This document shows, one piece after another, positions 1 to 8,422 of a stretch of 64,000 nucleotides of DNA. The translations under genes and the position numbers were made by a program. Position 1 is the first letter of the stretch; each line of letters starts with the position of its first letter. Location: NCBI GenBank assembly GCA_947455195.1, contig CANGMI010000004.1:62001-126000 (forward strand), read 5' to 3'. The stretch is from Pseudomonadota bacterium (GTDB taxonomy: Bacteria > Pseudomonadota > Gammaproteobacteria > Burkholderiales > SG8-39). The notes under the pieces were generated by a model that did no database searches, had not been told where the DNA came from, and was given only the letters and a program-made list of their open reading frames with translations.

Positions 1-21
1 GCCGGGATCAAGGCAGAGTAG
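1..21 (+). CDS. C-terminal end of a probable Bug/TctC-type solute receptor (partial)
   Basis: The first seven codons read AGIKAE followed by TAG. Bug-family periplasmic receptors of betaproteobacteria commonly end in a short sequence of this type, and the complete receptor starting at 1543 ends in the similar AGIRVDP. The gene lies directly upstream of a UbiD-type decarboxylase, a usual setting for such receptors. Only six residues are visible, so the family assignment is inference. Confidence 0.45.
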   Translation, partial: AGIKAE

Positions 22-87
22 CATCCGGCACGGTGACGACCTTGCCCTCTGCTGGCATCTGAAGCAACCCTAGAAGAGGATATTACT

Positions 88-1476
88 GTGAACGATCCAC
101 AGAGCATGCGTGGTTTTCTGGAGATGGTGGAGCGCTCATGGCCCTCCGAACTGCTGCGCATTCGCGAGTCGGTCAGCACCCATCTGGAGATGACCTCCAT
201 CGTCTTCGAACTGGAGCGCATGGGTCGCAGTCCGGTGGTGGTGTTCGAGAACGTCATCGGTCACGACATGCCGGTCGTGACCAATATCGCCGGCAATCGG
301 CGTCTCCTCGCGGGAGCACTCGGCGTTGAGGCCGCCGATCTGCCCACGGCGTTCAGGGATCGCTGCCAGAAGTACATTCCCTGCGAGACTGTCGATTCTG
401 CGCCCTGGCAGGAGGTGGTCTTCGAAGGTGACGAGGTCGATCTGACAGCATTGCCGATTCCGACCCACTTCTCGGTGGATGGTGCTCCCTACATCACGGC
501 GGGTCAGATCGCCGCACGCGATCCTCAATCGGGGGTCGATACGACCGGATTTCACCGGTTGATGCTCAAAGGACGCAACCGACTCGGTCTGTCGGTCCAT
601 TCGCGTCGCCGGATGTACGAGTTTCATCGGCGGGCGGAAGCGCGTGGCGAATCGCTGCCGGCCGCGATTACCCTCGGTATCCATCCGTTGCACTACATGG
701 GGTCGATGGTATTTGCCTACCCGCCCGGTGTGCGCAAGTTCGAGATCATTGGCGGCCTGTTCGGCGAGCCCTATCGGCTTGCGCGTACCGGCATCGAAGG
801 ACTTGAAGTGCCTGCCGGGGCCGAGATCGTCATCGAGGGCGAGATTCTCGCCGGTGTTCATGAGCCTGAAGGGCCGTTCGGTGAATTCACCGGCTACGCG
901 TCATTTCGCAGCACGGAGAACGTCTTTGTCGCACACCGCGTGAAGATGCGCCGCGACGCGATGTTCCATTCCGTGGTGTCGGGGATGTCGCAGGATCACA
1001 TCCTCGTGTCGTGCGTCACGCGCGAGGGTGAAATTCTCAACGCATTGCGGCGCAACCTGCCCAACGTGATCGCGGTGCATGTGCCGCACCGCACCTGCGG
1101 CGCATTTCTGGCGATCGTCAAGATGAAGAAGACCTCTCAGGGCGAACCGCAGCAGGCGATCATGGCCGCTCTCGGTACCGAGTTCTACACGAAGTACGTC
1201 ATCGTCGTCGATGAGGATGTGGACATCTTCGACATGAATGACGTCATGTGGGCCGTCTCGACTCGCGTGCGTGCGGAGCGCGACATCGTTTTCATTCCGC
1301 ATAGCAAGGGGGCCATTCTCGATCCCAGTTCGGATCCGGAGGCCTTCACGGTCACCAAGATGGGTATCGACGCCACGCGTCCCCTGGGTCGGGATTTTGC
1401 AGAGCGCCTGACCATCTCCGATGACCAGGCGGCGCGCGCGCGAAGCATCCTTCGGGCCGCCGGCATCGGTCTCTGA
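88..1476 (+). CDS. UbiD family prenylated-FMN-dependent decarboxylase
   Basis: A 462-residue protein of the UbiD family, whose members use prenylated FMN for reversible decarboxylation of aromatic or unsaturated acids in the cytoplasm. The family-typical block EGPFGEFTGY lies at about residues 261-270, and the length is usual for the family. The GTG start at 88 is preceded by AGAGGA at a spacing of about seven bases. The gene is followed within 70 bases by a Bug-type receptor and then by a dienelactone hydrolase, so an aromatic acid is a plausible substrate, but the actual compound cannot be read from the sequence. Housekeeping UbiD (ubiquinone biosynthesis) is less likely because of this context. 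Confidence 0.85.
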   Translation: MNDPQSMRGFLEMVERSWPSELLRIRESVSTHLEMTSIVFELERMGRSPVVVFENVIGHDMPVVTNIAGNRRLLAGALGVEAADLPTAFRDRCQKYIPCETVDSAPWQEVVFEGDEVDLTALPIPTHFSVDGAPYITAGQIAARDPQSGVDTTGFHRLMLKGRNRLGLSVHSRRRMYEFHRRAEARGESLPAAITLGIHPLHYMGSMVFAYPPGVRKFEIIGGLFGEPYRLARTGIEGLEVPAGAEIVIEGEILAGVHEPEGPFGEFTGYASFRSTENVFVAHRVKMRRDAMFHSVVSGMSQDHILVSCVTREGEILNALRRNLPNVIAVHVPHRTCGAFLAIVKMKKTSQGEPQQAIMAALGTEFYTKYVIVVDEDVDIFDMNDVMWAVSTRVRAERDIVFIPHSKGAILDPSSDPEAFTVTKMGIDATRPLGRDFAERLTISDDQAARARSILRAAGIGL

Positions 1477-1542
1477 GGGCGTATGATCGGCACGAGCCCG
1501 GTCGATCTGGTCGGTCGGGCTCACCGACCGAGGTTCCCTCCG

Positions 1543-2529
1543 ATGCTCCCCAGTGGCCGGATCCTTGCTGCGCTCACGCTCCTGGCACTCCTTGCAGGAC
1601 CAGGCCGAGACGTGCTGGCAGCGCCCGCCGACAGTTGGCCCGATCGGGCGGTCCGCATCATCGTGCCGTTCGCGGCCGGAGGTGGCAGTGATCTCCTCGC
1701 CCGCCTGGCGGCGCAGTCGCTTCAGGACAGTCTCGGGCGCCCGTTCCTGGTCGAGAACCGTGTCGGCGCCGGGGGCAATATCGGGATGGAGTACGTGGCG
1801 CGCGCGCTGCCCGATGGCCATACGCTCGCCCTCGCCAACAATACGATCACGATCAATCAGGCGCTGGGCGGTCAGCCGTTCGATGCGGCGCGTGATCTTG
1901 CGCCGATCGTTCTGGTAGGGTCCACACCGCCCATGATTGCGGCTGGGGCAGCCTTTGGCCCGCAGACACTGCCCGATCTCATCGCGTTCGCACGCGCCCA
2001 TCCGGGTCAGGTGAGCTATGCCTCCTGTGGTACCGGAACTGCTCACCATTTTGCCGCCGAACTGCTCCAGTCGATGGCGCGTATCCGGTTGAACCATGTG
2101 CCCTACAAGGGCTGCTCGCAGGCGATTCCCGATGTGCTGAACGGGACCGTGCCGGTGGTGTTCAGTACCGTGTCCATCCTTGCGCCGCATGTGAAGGGCG
2201 GCAAGGTGAGGGGTTACGCCACGACCGGTCTGGTTCGTTCGCCCGCCGCGGCCGACCTGCCGACGGTTGCCGAATCGGGTTACCCGGGCTATTCGGTCGA
2301 TACCTGGTTCGGTCTCATGGGGCCCGCGTCGATGCCGCGCGAGGTGATTGCAAAACTCAACGCCGAGGTCAATCGCGTGCTTGAGCGCAGCGACATTCGC
2401 GATCGGTTGGCCGCCCAGTATTTCGAGCCACTGGGAGGTACAGAGGGGCGCTTTGCCGATCTCGTACGACGTGAGTTGCGCACCTACGGGGCCTTGGTAC
2501 GAGATGCCGGGATCAGGGTCGACCCGTAA
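1543..2529 (+). CDS. Bug/TctC family tripartite tricarboxylate transporter substrate-binding protein
   Basis: A periplasmic solute receptor of the Bug (TctC) family that binds carboxylated ligands and normally delivers them to a TctAB membrane pair. The protein has 328 residues, the family length. The ATG at 1543 gives a clear signal peptide (hydrophobic LAALTLLALLAG, then cleavage near AA-PADSWP). The reading frame stays open upstream to 1483, but that part lacks signal character. Family blocks RIIVPFAAGGGSD and VPYKGC are present. No tctA or tctB lies nearby, which is normal for the many orphan Bug receptors. It follows the UbiD gene on the same strand and may be cotranscribed with it. Confidence 0.88.
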   Translation: MLPSGRILAALTLLALLAGPGRDVLAAPADSWPDRAVRIIVPFAAGGGSDLLARLAAQSLQDSLGRPFLVENRVGAGGNIGMEYVARALPDGHTLALANNTITINQALGGQPFDAARDLAPIVLVGSTPPMIAAGAAFGPQTLPDLIAFARAHPGQVSYASCGTGTAHHFAAELLQSMARIRLNHVPYKGCSQAIPDVLNGTVPVVFSTVSILAPHVKGGKVRGYATTGLVRSPAAADLPTVAESGYPGYSVDTWFGLMGPASMPREVIAKLNAEVNRVLERSDIRDRLAAQYFEPLGGTEGRFADLVRRELRTYGALVRDAGIRVDP

Positions 2530-2543
2530 TCGATTATGGTTGC

Positions 2544-2571
2544 CTGACCTGAACGCCTTGCGCCAGGTCAG
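2544..2571. terminator. Strong inverted repeat after the Bug gene, possible terminator or operator
   Basis: CTGACCTG at 2544-2551 and its exact complement CAGGTCAG at 2564-2571 enclose an inner CGC-ctt-GCG stem. No U-run follows, so a Rho-independent terminator is not certain. A third copy of the arm, CAGGTCA, lies at 2580-2586 directly beside the AAGGAGG ribosome site of the next gene, so alternative pairing or protein binding is also possible. Confidence 0.45.
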
Positions 2572-2596
2572 CGCTTGAACAGGTCAAGGAGGCGAT

Positions 2597-3262
2597 GTGG
2601 GAGAGATGATCGAACTGGAGGCCGCTGACGGTCATCGGTTGGCTGCCTGGCGAGCCGTACCCGTTGGCAAGCCGCGTGCCGGCCTCGTCATCGTGCAGGA
2701 GGCCTTCGGTCTGAGTGGCTACGTGCGTTCGGTCGTCGAGGCCTATGCGGCAGAGGGCTATGCCACGGTGGCGCCGGCGCTCTACGACCGTCAGGTGCGC
2801 GGTGTCGCCCTCGATGGCCATTCGCCGGCGGTGCTCGCACAGGGCCGTGCGCTGCGGGCTGCACTCCAGTGGCCACAGGTGCTGGCCGATGTGGCCGCAG
2901 CACTCGACGCGGTTCGGTGTGGCAGGGGCGTGGGGGTGGTCGGCTTCTGTGTTGGCGGATCTGTCGCCTGGATGGCTGCACAGTCCCTCGCCGTCGATGC
3001 TGCGGTGGCGTACTACGGCCGCGATATCGTCGACCATCTGTCTGCGCCGCCGGGTTGCCCGGTGATGCTGCATTTTGGCGAGCATGATCCGCTCATCCCG
3101 CTCAGCGATGTGGATCGGGTGCGAGCCGCCTGGCCCGGGTTGCCGCTGCATGTCTATCCGACCGGCCACGGGTTCGATGCCGTACGGGTTGCCGCCGATG
3201 CACAGCCAGCCGCTCTGGCGCGCGAACGTACCCGGAGATTTCTCGATGACATCATCGGATGA
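2597..3262 (+). CDS. Dienelactone hydrolase family protein
   Basis: A 221-residue cytoplasmic alpha/beta hydrolase of the dienelactone hydrolase family, whose classical members open the lactone ring in chlorocatechol and catechol breakdown. A complete Cys-Asp-His triad is visible: C118 in GFCVGG, D164 in GEHDPLIP and H191 in YPTGHGFD. The GTG start is set by AAGGAGG at 2586-2592. It may act with the UbiD-type decarboxylase upstream in an aromatic pathway, but the family is broad and the substrate is unknown. Its last 17 bases overlap the start of the RNB gene. Confidence 0.85.
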   Translation: MGEMIELEAADGHRLAAWRAVPVGKPRAGLVIVQEAFGLSGYVRSVVEAYAAEGYATVAPALYDRQVRGVALDGHSPAVLAQGRALRAALQWPQVLADVAAALDAVRCGRGVGVVGFCVGGSVAWMAAQSLAVDAAVAYYGRDIVDHLSAPPGCPVMLHFGEHDPLIPLSDVDRVRAAWPGLPLHVYPTGHGFDAVRVAADAQPAALARERTRRFLDDIIG

Positions 3263-4805
3263 GACTGCGCGCGTCGCGCGGGGTCATGGCAGGCGCGAGA
3301 TGATGCACGCCGACCGCCACGCTCATGTTCAGGCCAGTCACCACACACGTGCCGATCTGGCGCGGATCGCGGTTCTGGCGATGATCGAACGCGGGCTCGA
3401 ACCTGCGTTTCCCGGTGCGCTGCTCGACGAGGTCGCTTCGATCACGGGTGCTGCGGAAGATGCCGACCCGGGCATCGCCGATCTGCGCGACCTGCCCTGG
3501 TGCTCGATCGACAATGATGACTCGAGAGACCTCGATCAGTTGACGGTCTGCGAGCAGTTGCCAGAAGAACGCCTGCGGGTGCTGATTGCCGTCGCCGATG
3601 TCGATGCCATCGTCAGGAAGGGCTCGGCGGTCGATGATCACGCGCGGCGCAACACGACATCGGTGTATACATCGGCTGTGGTGTTTCCGATGCTTCCCGA
3701 GCGCTTGAGCACCGATCTCACGTCGCTCAATCCCGATGAAGACCGGCTGGCCCTCGTGACCGAACTGGTGTTCTCGAGCGATGGCACGCTCGAGCGTTCG
3801 GGCGTGATGCGTGCCCGTGTGCGCAATCAGGCGAAACTCGCCTACGACGCCGTCTCGGCTTGGCTCGCGGGTGAGGCAGCGTTGGCCGATGCAGCGCTGC
3901 GGGTGTCCGGCATGGAGGAGCAGATTCGCCTCCAGGATCGCATGGCGCAGGCGTTGCGCGGACGGCGTCGTGCCGAGGGGGCGCTCGAGTTCGAGACCCA
4001 CCAGCCGCGCGCTGTCTTCGAAAACGATCGCGTCGTGGGTCTCGAGGAGCAAGCGCACAACCGGGCGAGGCAGTTGATCGAGGAGTTCATGATTGCGGCC
4101 AACCGCTGCAATGCACGCTTTCTTGCCGAACACGGGGGTGCCTCATTGCGGCGTGTCGTGCGGTCGCCCGAACGCTGGATGCGTATCGTTGCCGTGGCCG
4201 CAGAGCGGGGTGTTGCACTGCCACCTGAACCCGATTCGGGCGCGCTCGAGGCGTTTCTGGCAAGCGAGCGGGGCCGTGATCCGGTCGGCTTTTCCGATCT
4301 GTCTCTGGTCGTCATCAAGCTGATGGGGCGGGGCGAATATGTGGTCGAGACGCCCGGGACATCACCGATCGGTCACTTCGGACTGGCCGTCACCGACTAT
4401 ACCCATTCGACCGCACCCAACCGGCGTTTCCCCGACCTCATCACCCTGCGTCAGGTGAAAGCGCTGCTTGCTGGGGCACCTGCACCCTATTCGGGGCGGG
4501 AACTCGTGGCGCTGGCCGATCACTGCACGCGTCAGGAGGATGCGGCTCAGAAGGTCGAACGGCGGATGCGCAAATCCGAGGCTGCGCTGCTCCTCGAGTC
4601 GCGGATTGGCGAGCGTTTCGATGCCATTGTGACCGGCGTCACCGCAGCGGGTATCTGGGTTCGGCTTCTGAGTCCCTTCGTCGAGGGACGGCTGGATGAT
4701 CGCGTTTCCGGCTTGCGTGTGGGCCAGCGCCTGCGGGTGAGGCTGGTCTTTACCGATGTCGAGCGTGGCTACATCGACTTTCGGCTGACAAGGGGCAACG
4801 CATGA
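3246..4805 (+). CDS. RNB domain-containing ribonuclease (RNase II/R family)
   Basis: A 519-residue exoribonuclease-like protein with the RNB catalytic domain. The metal-binding Asp cluster is seen in SIDNDDSRDLDQL, and the second family block reads YTHSTAPNRRFPDL. A short beta-rich C-terminal end (GVTAAGIWVRLL to GYIDFRL) resembles an S1-like RNA-binding fold. It is shorter than RNase R and lacks visible N-terminal cold-shock domains. The ATG at 3246 has CGGAG upstream at good distance; a later start at 3300 is possible. It overlaps the hydrolase upstream by 17 bases and shares ATGA with the LOG gene downstream, so translational coupling is likely. Confidence 0.85.
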   Translation: MTSSDETARVARGHGRREMMHADRHAHVQASHHTRADLARIAVLAMIERGLEPAFPGALLDEVASITGAAEDADPGIADLRDLPWCSIDNDDSRDLDQLTVCEQLPEERLRVLIAVADVDAIVRKGSAVDDHARRNTTSVYTSAVVFPMLPERLSTDLTSLNPDEDRLALVTELVFSSDGTLERSGVMRARVRNQAKLAYDAVSAWLAGEAALADAALRVSGMEEQIRLQDRMAQALRGRRRAEGALEFETHQPRAVFENDRVVGLEEQAHNRARQLIEEFMIAANRCNARFLAEHGGASLRRVVRSPERWMRIVAVAAERGVALPPEPDSGALEAFLASERGRDPVGFSDLSLVVIKLMGRGEYVVETPGTSPIGHFGLAVTDYTHSTAPNRRFPDLITLRQVKALLAGAPAPYSGRELVALADHCTRQEDAAQKVERRMRKSEAALLLESRIGERFDAIVTGVTAAGIWVRLLSPFVEGRLDDRVSGLRVGQRLRVRLVFTDVERGYIDFRLTRGNA

Positions 4806-5605
4806 CCCAGAACCCGTCGAGTCCGCTCGCCTACCGCGATCGACACTTCGTCGATAGCGACGAAGCGCGTCCCCTGCGGATTCTGGCCGAGTACATCGCT
4901 CCGCTCGAAGTGTTTCGTCGCGAGCACATTCATGACACCATTGTGTTCTTCGGGTCGGCCCGCATTCGCCCGGAGGGCCCGATGAGCCGGTACTACGATG
5001 AGGCACGCGAGCTCGCGCGTCGCGTCACCGTGTGGTCCAAGGCCATTTCCTCGCATCTGCACCGTTTCATCGTCTGTTCAGGGGGGGGGCCCGGCATCAT
5101 GGAGGCGGCCAATCGCGGCGCCTCCGATGCGGGTGGACGCACCATCGGTCTGAACATCGGATTGCCTTTCGAGCAGCGTCCCAATACTTACATCTCGCAC
5201 GGTCTGTCGTTCGAGTTTCACTACTTCTTCATGCGAAAGCTGTGGTTCGCGCATCTTGCGCGGGCCGTGGTGGTATTCCCTGGCGGATTCGGTACGCTTG
5301 ACGAGATGAGCGAGCTGCTGACACTCCAGCAGACTCGAAAGATCGACAGGGCTTTTCCGATCCTGCTCTACGGGTCGAGCTTCTGGAAGGAGGTCATCAA
5401 CTTCGATGCGCTGGTTGCCCATGGCATGATCAGCGCGGAGGACCTCAAGCTGGTGCATTTCGTCGATGATCCTGACGCAGCACTCGCCGTCCTGCAGCGT
5501 GATCTGGCCCCGCTGAACGACACGGCCTCGCCAGCCATTGCCGAATTGCGAACCTGCGAGAGCGGCGAGAGCTTCGACAAGAGCCAGGCTGGCGCCAGAC
5601 GCTGA
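4802..5605 (+). CDS. LOG/TIGR00730 family Rossmann-fold protein (cytokinin riboside phosphoribohydrolase-like)
   Basis: A 267-residue protein of the LOG (formerly lysine decarboxylase-like) family, which cleaves nucleotide 5'-monophosphates to free base and ribose phosphate. The signature GGGPGIMEAANRG and the PGGFGTLDE block are both present. The ATG overlaps the stop of the RNB gene by four bases, linking a nuclease with a nucleotide-cleaving enzyme in one transcript, which would fit RNA or nucleotide turnover. A run of nine G at 5081-5089 encodes the glycines of the signature. The physiological substrate is not evident. Confidence 0.85.
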   Translation: MTQNPSSPLAYRDRHFVDSDEARPLRILAEYIAPLEVFRREHIHDTIVFFGSARIRPEGPMSRYYDEARELARRVTVWSKAISSHLHRFIVCSGGGPGIMEAANRGASDAGGRTIGLNIGLPFEQRPNTYISHGLSFEFHYFFMRKLWFAHLARAVVVFPGGFGTLDEMSELLTLQQTRKIDRAFPILLYGSSFWKEVINFDALVAHGMISAEDLKLVHFVDDPDAALAVLQRDLAPLNDTASPAIAELRTCESGESFDKSQAGARR

Positions 5606-5697
5606 CTGTCTTGGGCGCAGGCGCGTTTGCTGCTACGCTTCAGGCCCTGAACAGTGCTTGTGCTGCCACGTGGCTGCACAGCGTGAGGAGACAGTCG

Positions 5698-6720
5698 ATG
5701 GCAGCGACCATGAGGTTCCGGGACCGCCGGTGGATCTGCGCGCTGCGGGCGATGCTGTGCGTGGCTGGTGCGCTGGCCTGCTTCGTCGGCACTGGCAGCG
5801 TTCTGGCGCAGACCTGGCCGTCCAAGCCGATCACACTGGTTCTCATCCTGGCGCCTGGCACTGGCATGGACGTGATCGTTCGCGCCTACGCAGACAAGCT
5901 CTCGCAGGCACTGGGTCGTCCGGTCGTGGTTGACAACAAGCCGGGTGGTTCGGGCATTGTCGCGGTGAACGCCGTGCTGGGGGCGCCCGCCGATGGTCAT
6001 ACCTTTCTCGTTGCAACCAGTGGTGTCTTCGCCATCAATCAGACGGTCTTCAAGAAGCTGAATTACGACCCCATCGCCGATTTCGTACCGGTCTCGCTCT
6101 ACCTGAAGTCACCGTTCATTCTGGTGGTTCGTCCGACCCTGCCGGTGCAGTCGGCCAACGAACTCGTGGCCTATGCCAAGGCACACAAGGGGCAGCTGAG
6201 CTACAGCTCGCCGGGCGCATCGACTGCGCCCCAGCTCGCCGTGGAGATGATGAAGAGCCTGTACTCGCTCGACATCATGCACATACCCTACAAGAGCTCG
6301 CCGCAGTCGATTACCGATATCGTGGCCGGTACCGTCGATCTGGCCTTCGCCGAAGCCGGTGCGTCCTTCGAACTGATCCGAGCCGGCAAGCTGCGACCGC
6401 TCGGGGTGTCATCGCTCACGCGGCTGAGTTCCTTCAACTCGATACCGCCGTTTGCCGAGGCGGTTGGGGTCTCCGACTTCGAGGCGGTTTCCTGGCACGT
6501 GATGGCTGCCCGTGCCGATACGCCGCGTGCCATCCTGAACCGGATGCACGACGAGATGAAACGAGCCATCAAATCGCCCGAGGTTCAGGAGCGCATGGTC
6601 AACCTGGGACTCATTCCGGTCGAACCGGCTTCGATCGAGGAGACCCAGGCGTACGTGCGCGCCGAGGCCGCCAAATGGGGCACGCTGGTTCGGAATATCG
6701 GCGCGGCTGGTACGCAGTAG
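5698..6720 (+). CDS. Bug/TctC family substrate-binding protein
   Basis: A 340-residue periplasmic receptor of the Bug family. The start at 5698 is set by GAGGAG at 5685-5690, with ATG seven bases further. The basic start, a long hydrophobic stretch and VLAQTWP form a signal peptide. Family blocks TLVLILAPGTGMD and MHIPYKS are visible. It stands alone, about 90 bases after the LOG gene and with no transport membrane components nearby. Ligand unknown, likely a carboxylate. Confidence 0.85.
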   Translation: MAATMRFRDRRWICALRAMLCVAGALACFVGTGSVLAQTWPSKPITLVLILAPGTGMDVIVRAYADKLSQALGRPVVVDNKPGGSGIVAVNAVLGAPADGHTFLVATSGVFAINQTVFKKLNYDPIADFVPVSLYLKSPFILVVRPTLPVQSANELVAYAKAHKGQLSYSSPGASTAPQLAVEMMKSLYSLDIMHIPYKSSPQSITDIVAGTVDLAFAEAGASFELIRAGKLRPLGVSSLTRLSSFNSIPPFAEAVGVSDFEAVSWHVMAARADTPRAILNRMHDEMKRAIKSPEVQERMVNLGLIPVEPASIEETQAYVRAEAAKWGTLVRNIGAAGTQ

Positions 6721-6845
6721 GCCACTGACCGGCGGTCTGCCTGAGGCCGCGCGGGTGCTTGTTTGCCGTCGGTTGATGGTTCACAAAGCGCGGCACGGCA
6801 GCTGCTCGCACAGTGAGGGCATCTTCACTCACCAGCGAGAATGTC

Positions 6846-7508
6846 ATGCGAAATCGATCATGTCCGAGTCGTCGGATCCTGCTTGTCATGCTTTGTGTGG
6901 GCGGCTGCCTTTCAGCGCCGATTGCGCGCGCTGACAGCTTTCAGGGCAGTGTGTGGAGCCTGTCGACCAATGGCGCCGATCTGGACGCCAACCCCAGCAC
7001 CCAGACCTTCGAAGTCAACCTGACCGTGAACACGATGGGTTACACCGGCGGAGGCAGTTTCCTCGAATCGGTTGCCCTGAAAGTGAGCAGTGCCCTCTCC
7101 AACGCGGTTCTGGTGCAGGCGCCTGGTGGCGTCGGCAACTGGACGATTCAGAGTGGTGGGCTTGGTGCCAGTGGGTGCGACGGTGCCGGCAGCGGGTTTG
7201 AATGTGCCGGTGCCACTGCGATCGGCGGCGGCGCAGCAACGCCCGGCATCTACTCGTGGATCTTCGATCTGACGATGGCCAATGGCGCGCTGTTCACCGG
7301 AGCGGGTCAGGCTTCGGTCAAGGGCGAGTTCGTGAATGCGCAAGGCGCGAAGGTGGGGGCGCTGGTGTCGGAGCCGTCGACCTTGTTGGCGACTCCCGAG
7401 CCTGAGGTCGTTTCACTGCTGCTGGCCGGTTCGAGTCTCATGGGATTCATCGGTTTCATGGGGCGTGGCAGGCGCCGGGCGGCAGCTGGCAGCGTGACCA
7501 TCGCCTGA
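6846..7508 (+). CDS. PEP-CTERM sorting domain-containing exported protein
   Basis: A 220-residue secreted protein with an N-terminal signal peptide (RRILLVMLCVGG to ARA) and a C-terminal PEP-CTERM-type tripartite signal: TPEP at 183-186, a hydrophobic segment at about 188-205 and the basic RGRRR at 207-211. Such tails are recognised by exosortase (EpsH/XrtA), usually in strains that make exopolysaccharide. The middle part is Gly/Ser/Ala-rich with beta character and carries one Cys pair (C111, C120). No exosortase gene lies in the window. The function of the mature part is unknown. Confidence 0.7.
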   Translation: MRNRSCPSRRILLVMLCVGGCLSAPIARADSFQGSVWSLSTNGADLDANPSTQTFEVNLTVNTMGYTGGGSFLESVALKVSSALSNAVLVQAPGGVGNWTIQSGGLGASGCDGAGSGFECAGATAIGGGAATPGIYSWIFDLTMANGALFTGAGQASVKGEFVNAQGAKVGALVSEPSTLLATPEPEVVSLLLAGSSLMGFIGFMGRGRRRAAAGSVTIA

Positions 7509-7628
7509 TTCGTCGAGGGGTCGGGCACGGTGAGTCCACGTGCCCGCCGCCCGTCGGCACAGCCGGGTTCCGGCGCCGGGTTTCCATCGAGCTGGTGGGC
7601 GCTGACGTCACGAGCCTCCTGTGGCCGA

Positions 7629-8135
7629 TCAGGCGCAGCACCCGAGCAGGCAGCGCAGATCGATGTTGATCAGGTTCGGCGGGCGACCGCCAAGGCGCCC
7701 GAAACCGAATGCCGCAATCAGGTTTTCCACCGCGATCGCATCGGCATTGGCCCGAGCGGCCTGCGCCGATCCGTCACCGCACCGGTCCGGCGCGCCCGGA
7801 CGATCCGGCACTGCAGGTACGTCGGTGACGAAAATGCCCTGGCGTGTGCAGGCATCCAGATCGATGCCTGCGCTGCCCGGCGACAGGCGGCAGATGGCAC
7901 GCAACCAGTGCAGGGACCGCAGGAAGTCTTCATCGATCAGCACGGGGTGGCCGATGAGAAGTGCCGCCTTGTCGGTCAGTCGTTCCCGGAGCCGAGTCGG
8001 GGTCGCCGTGACATCCAGGGTCTCGACTTCGAAGAACCGATCGGCTCTTGCACGGGCATGGGCATCGAGCAGGCCGCACAGGAGAACCGGGTGACGCCGA
8101 AGGCCGGCGAGGCCCAGCGGGGGCTTGGCGATCAT
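7629..8135 (-). pseudogene. D-2-hydroxyacid dehydrogenase with internal deletion
   Basis: This 168-codon frame joins the N-terminal part of a D-isomer 2-hydroxyacid dehydrogenase (up to GIDLDACTRQGIFVTDVP, about residue 105) to its last 40 residues (NADAIAVENLIAAFGF then GRPPNLIN). In intact relatives of about 310-320 residues these two parts are separated by the NAD-binding domain and by the catalytic Arg, Glu and His, all of which are missing here. The protein cannot be an active dehydrogenase. The junction (PDRPGAPDRCGDGSAQ) has no family character. The fused frame remains open, so a short product could still be made. Confidence 0.7.
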
Positions 8136-8422
8136 CGGTCGCTCAGGCTTCGCGGGCGAATCTGCATCACGGACTCCAGCGTCGTTCGATCGTGGTTCGG
8201 GCGCTTTGCGCAGCGCCCTGATCCCGCCGTTCCCCGAAAGTCTAGCAGACCGCCAAAGGGTGGCCCGATGGGACTGGCAAGCCCTGCTGAGGGGAGCGCC
8301 GTCGCACCGTCATGAACCTGTCTGGCATCGGTCCGGTCAAGCACCTGGGCGCTGATCGAACCGCGGTACCATCGGGTGGCTTGTGGCTTGCAGCAAGTAC
8401 GTGCCAGGAGAGAGATTCCCCC

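Noticed and set aside
901-2190. Long minus-strand frame opposite the UbiD and Bug genes
   Set aside because: Its product is His/Arg-rich without family motifs; both plus-strand genes are clearly coding.
5081-5089. Nine-G run in the LOG gene as phase switch
   Set aside because: It encodes the conserved glycines of the signature, so its presence is explained by protein sequence.
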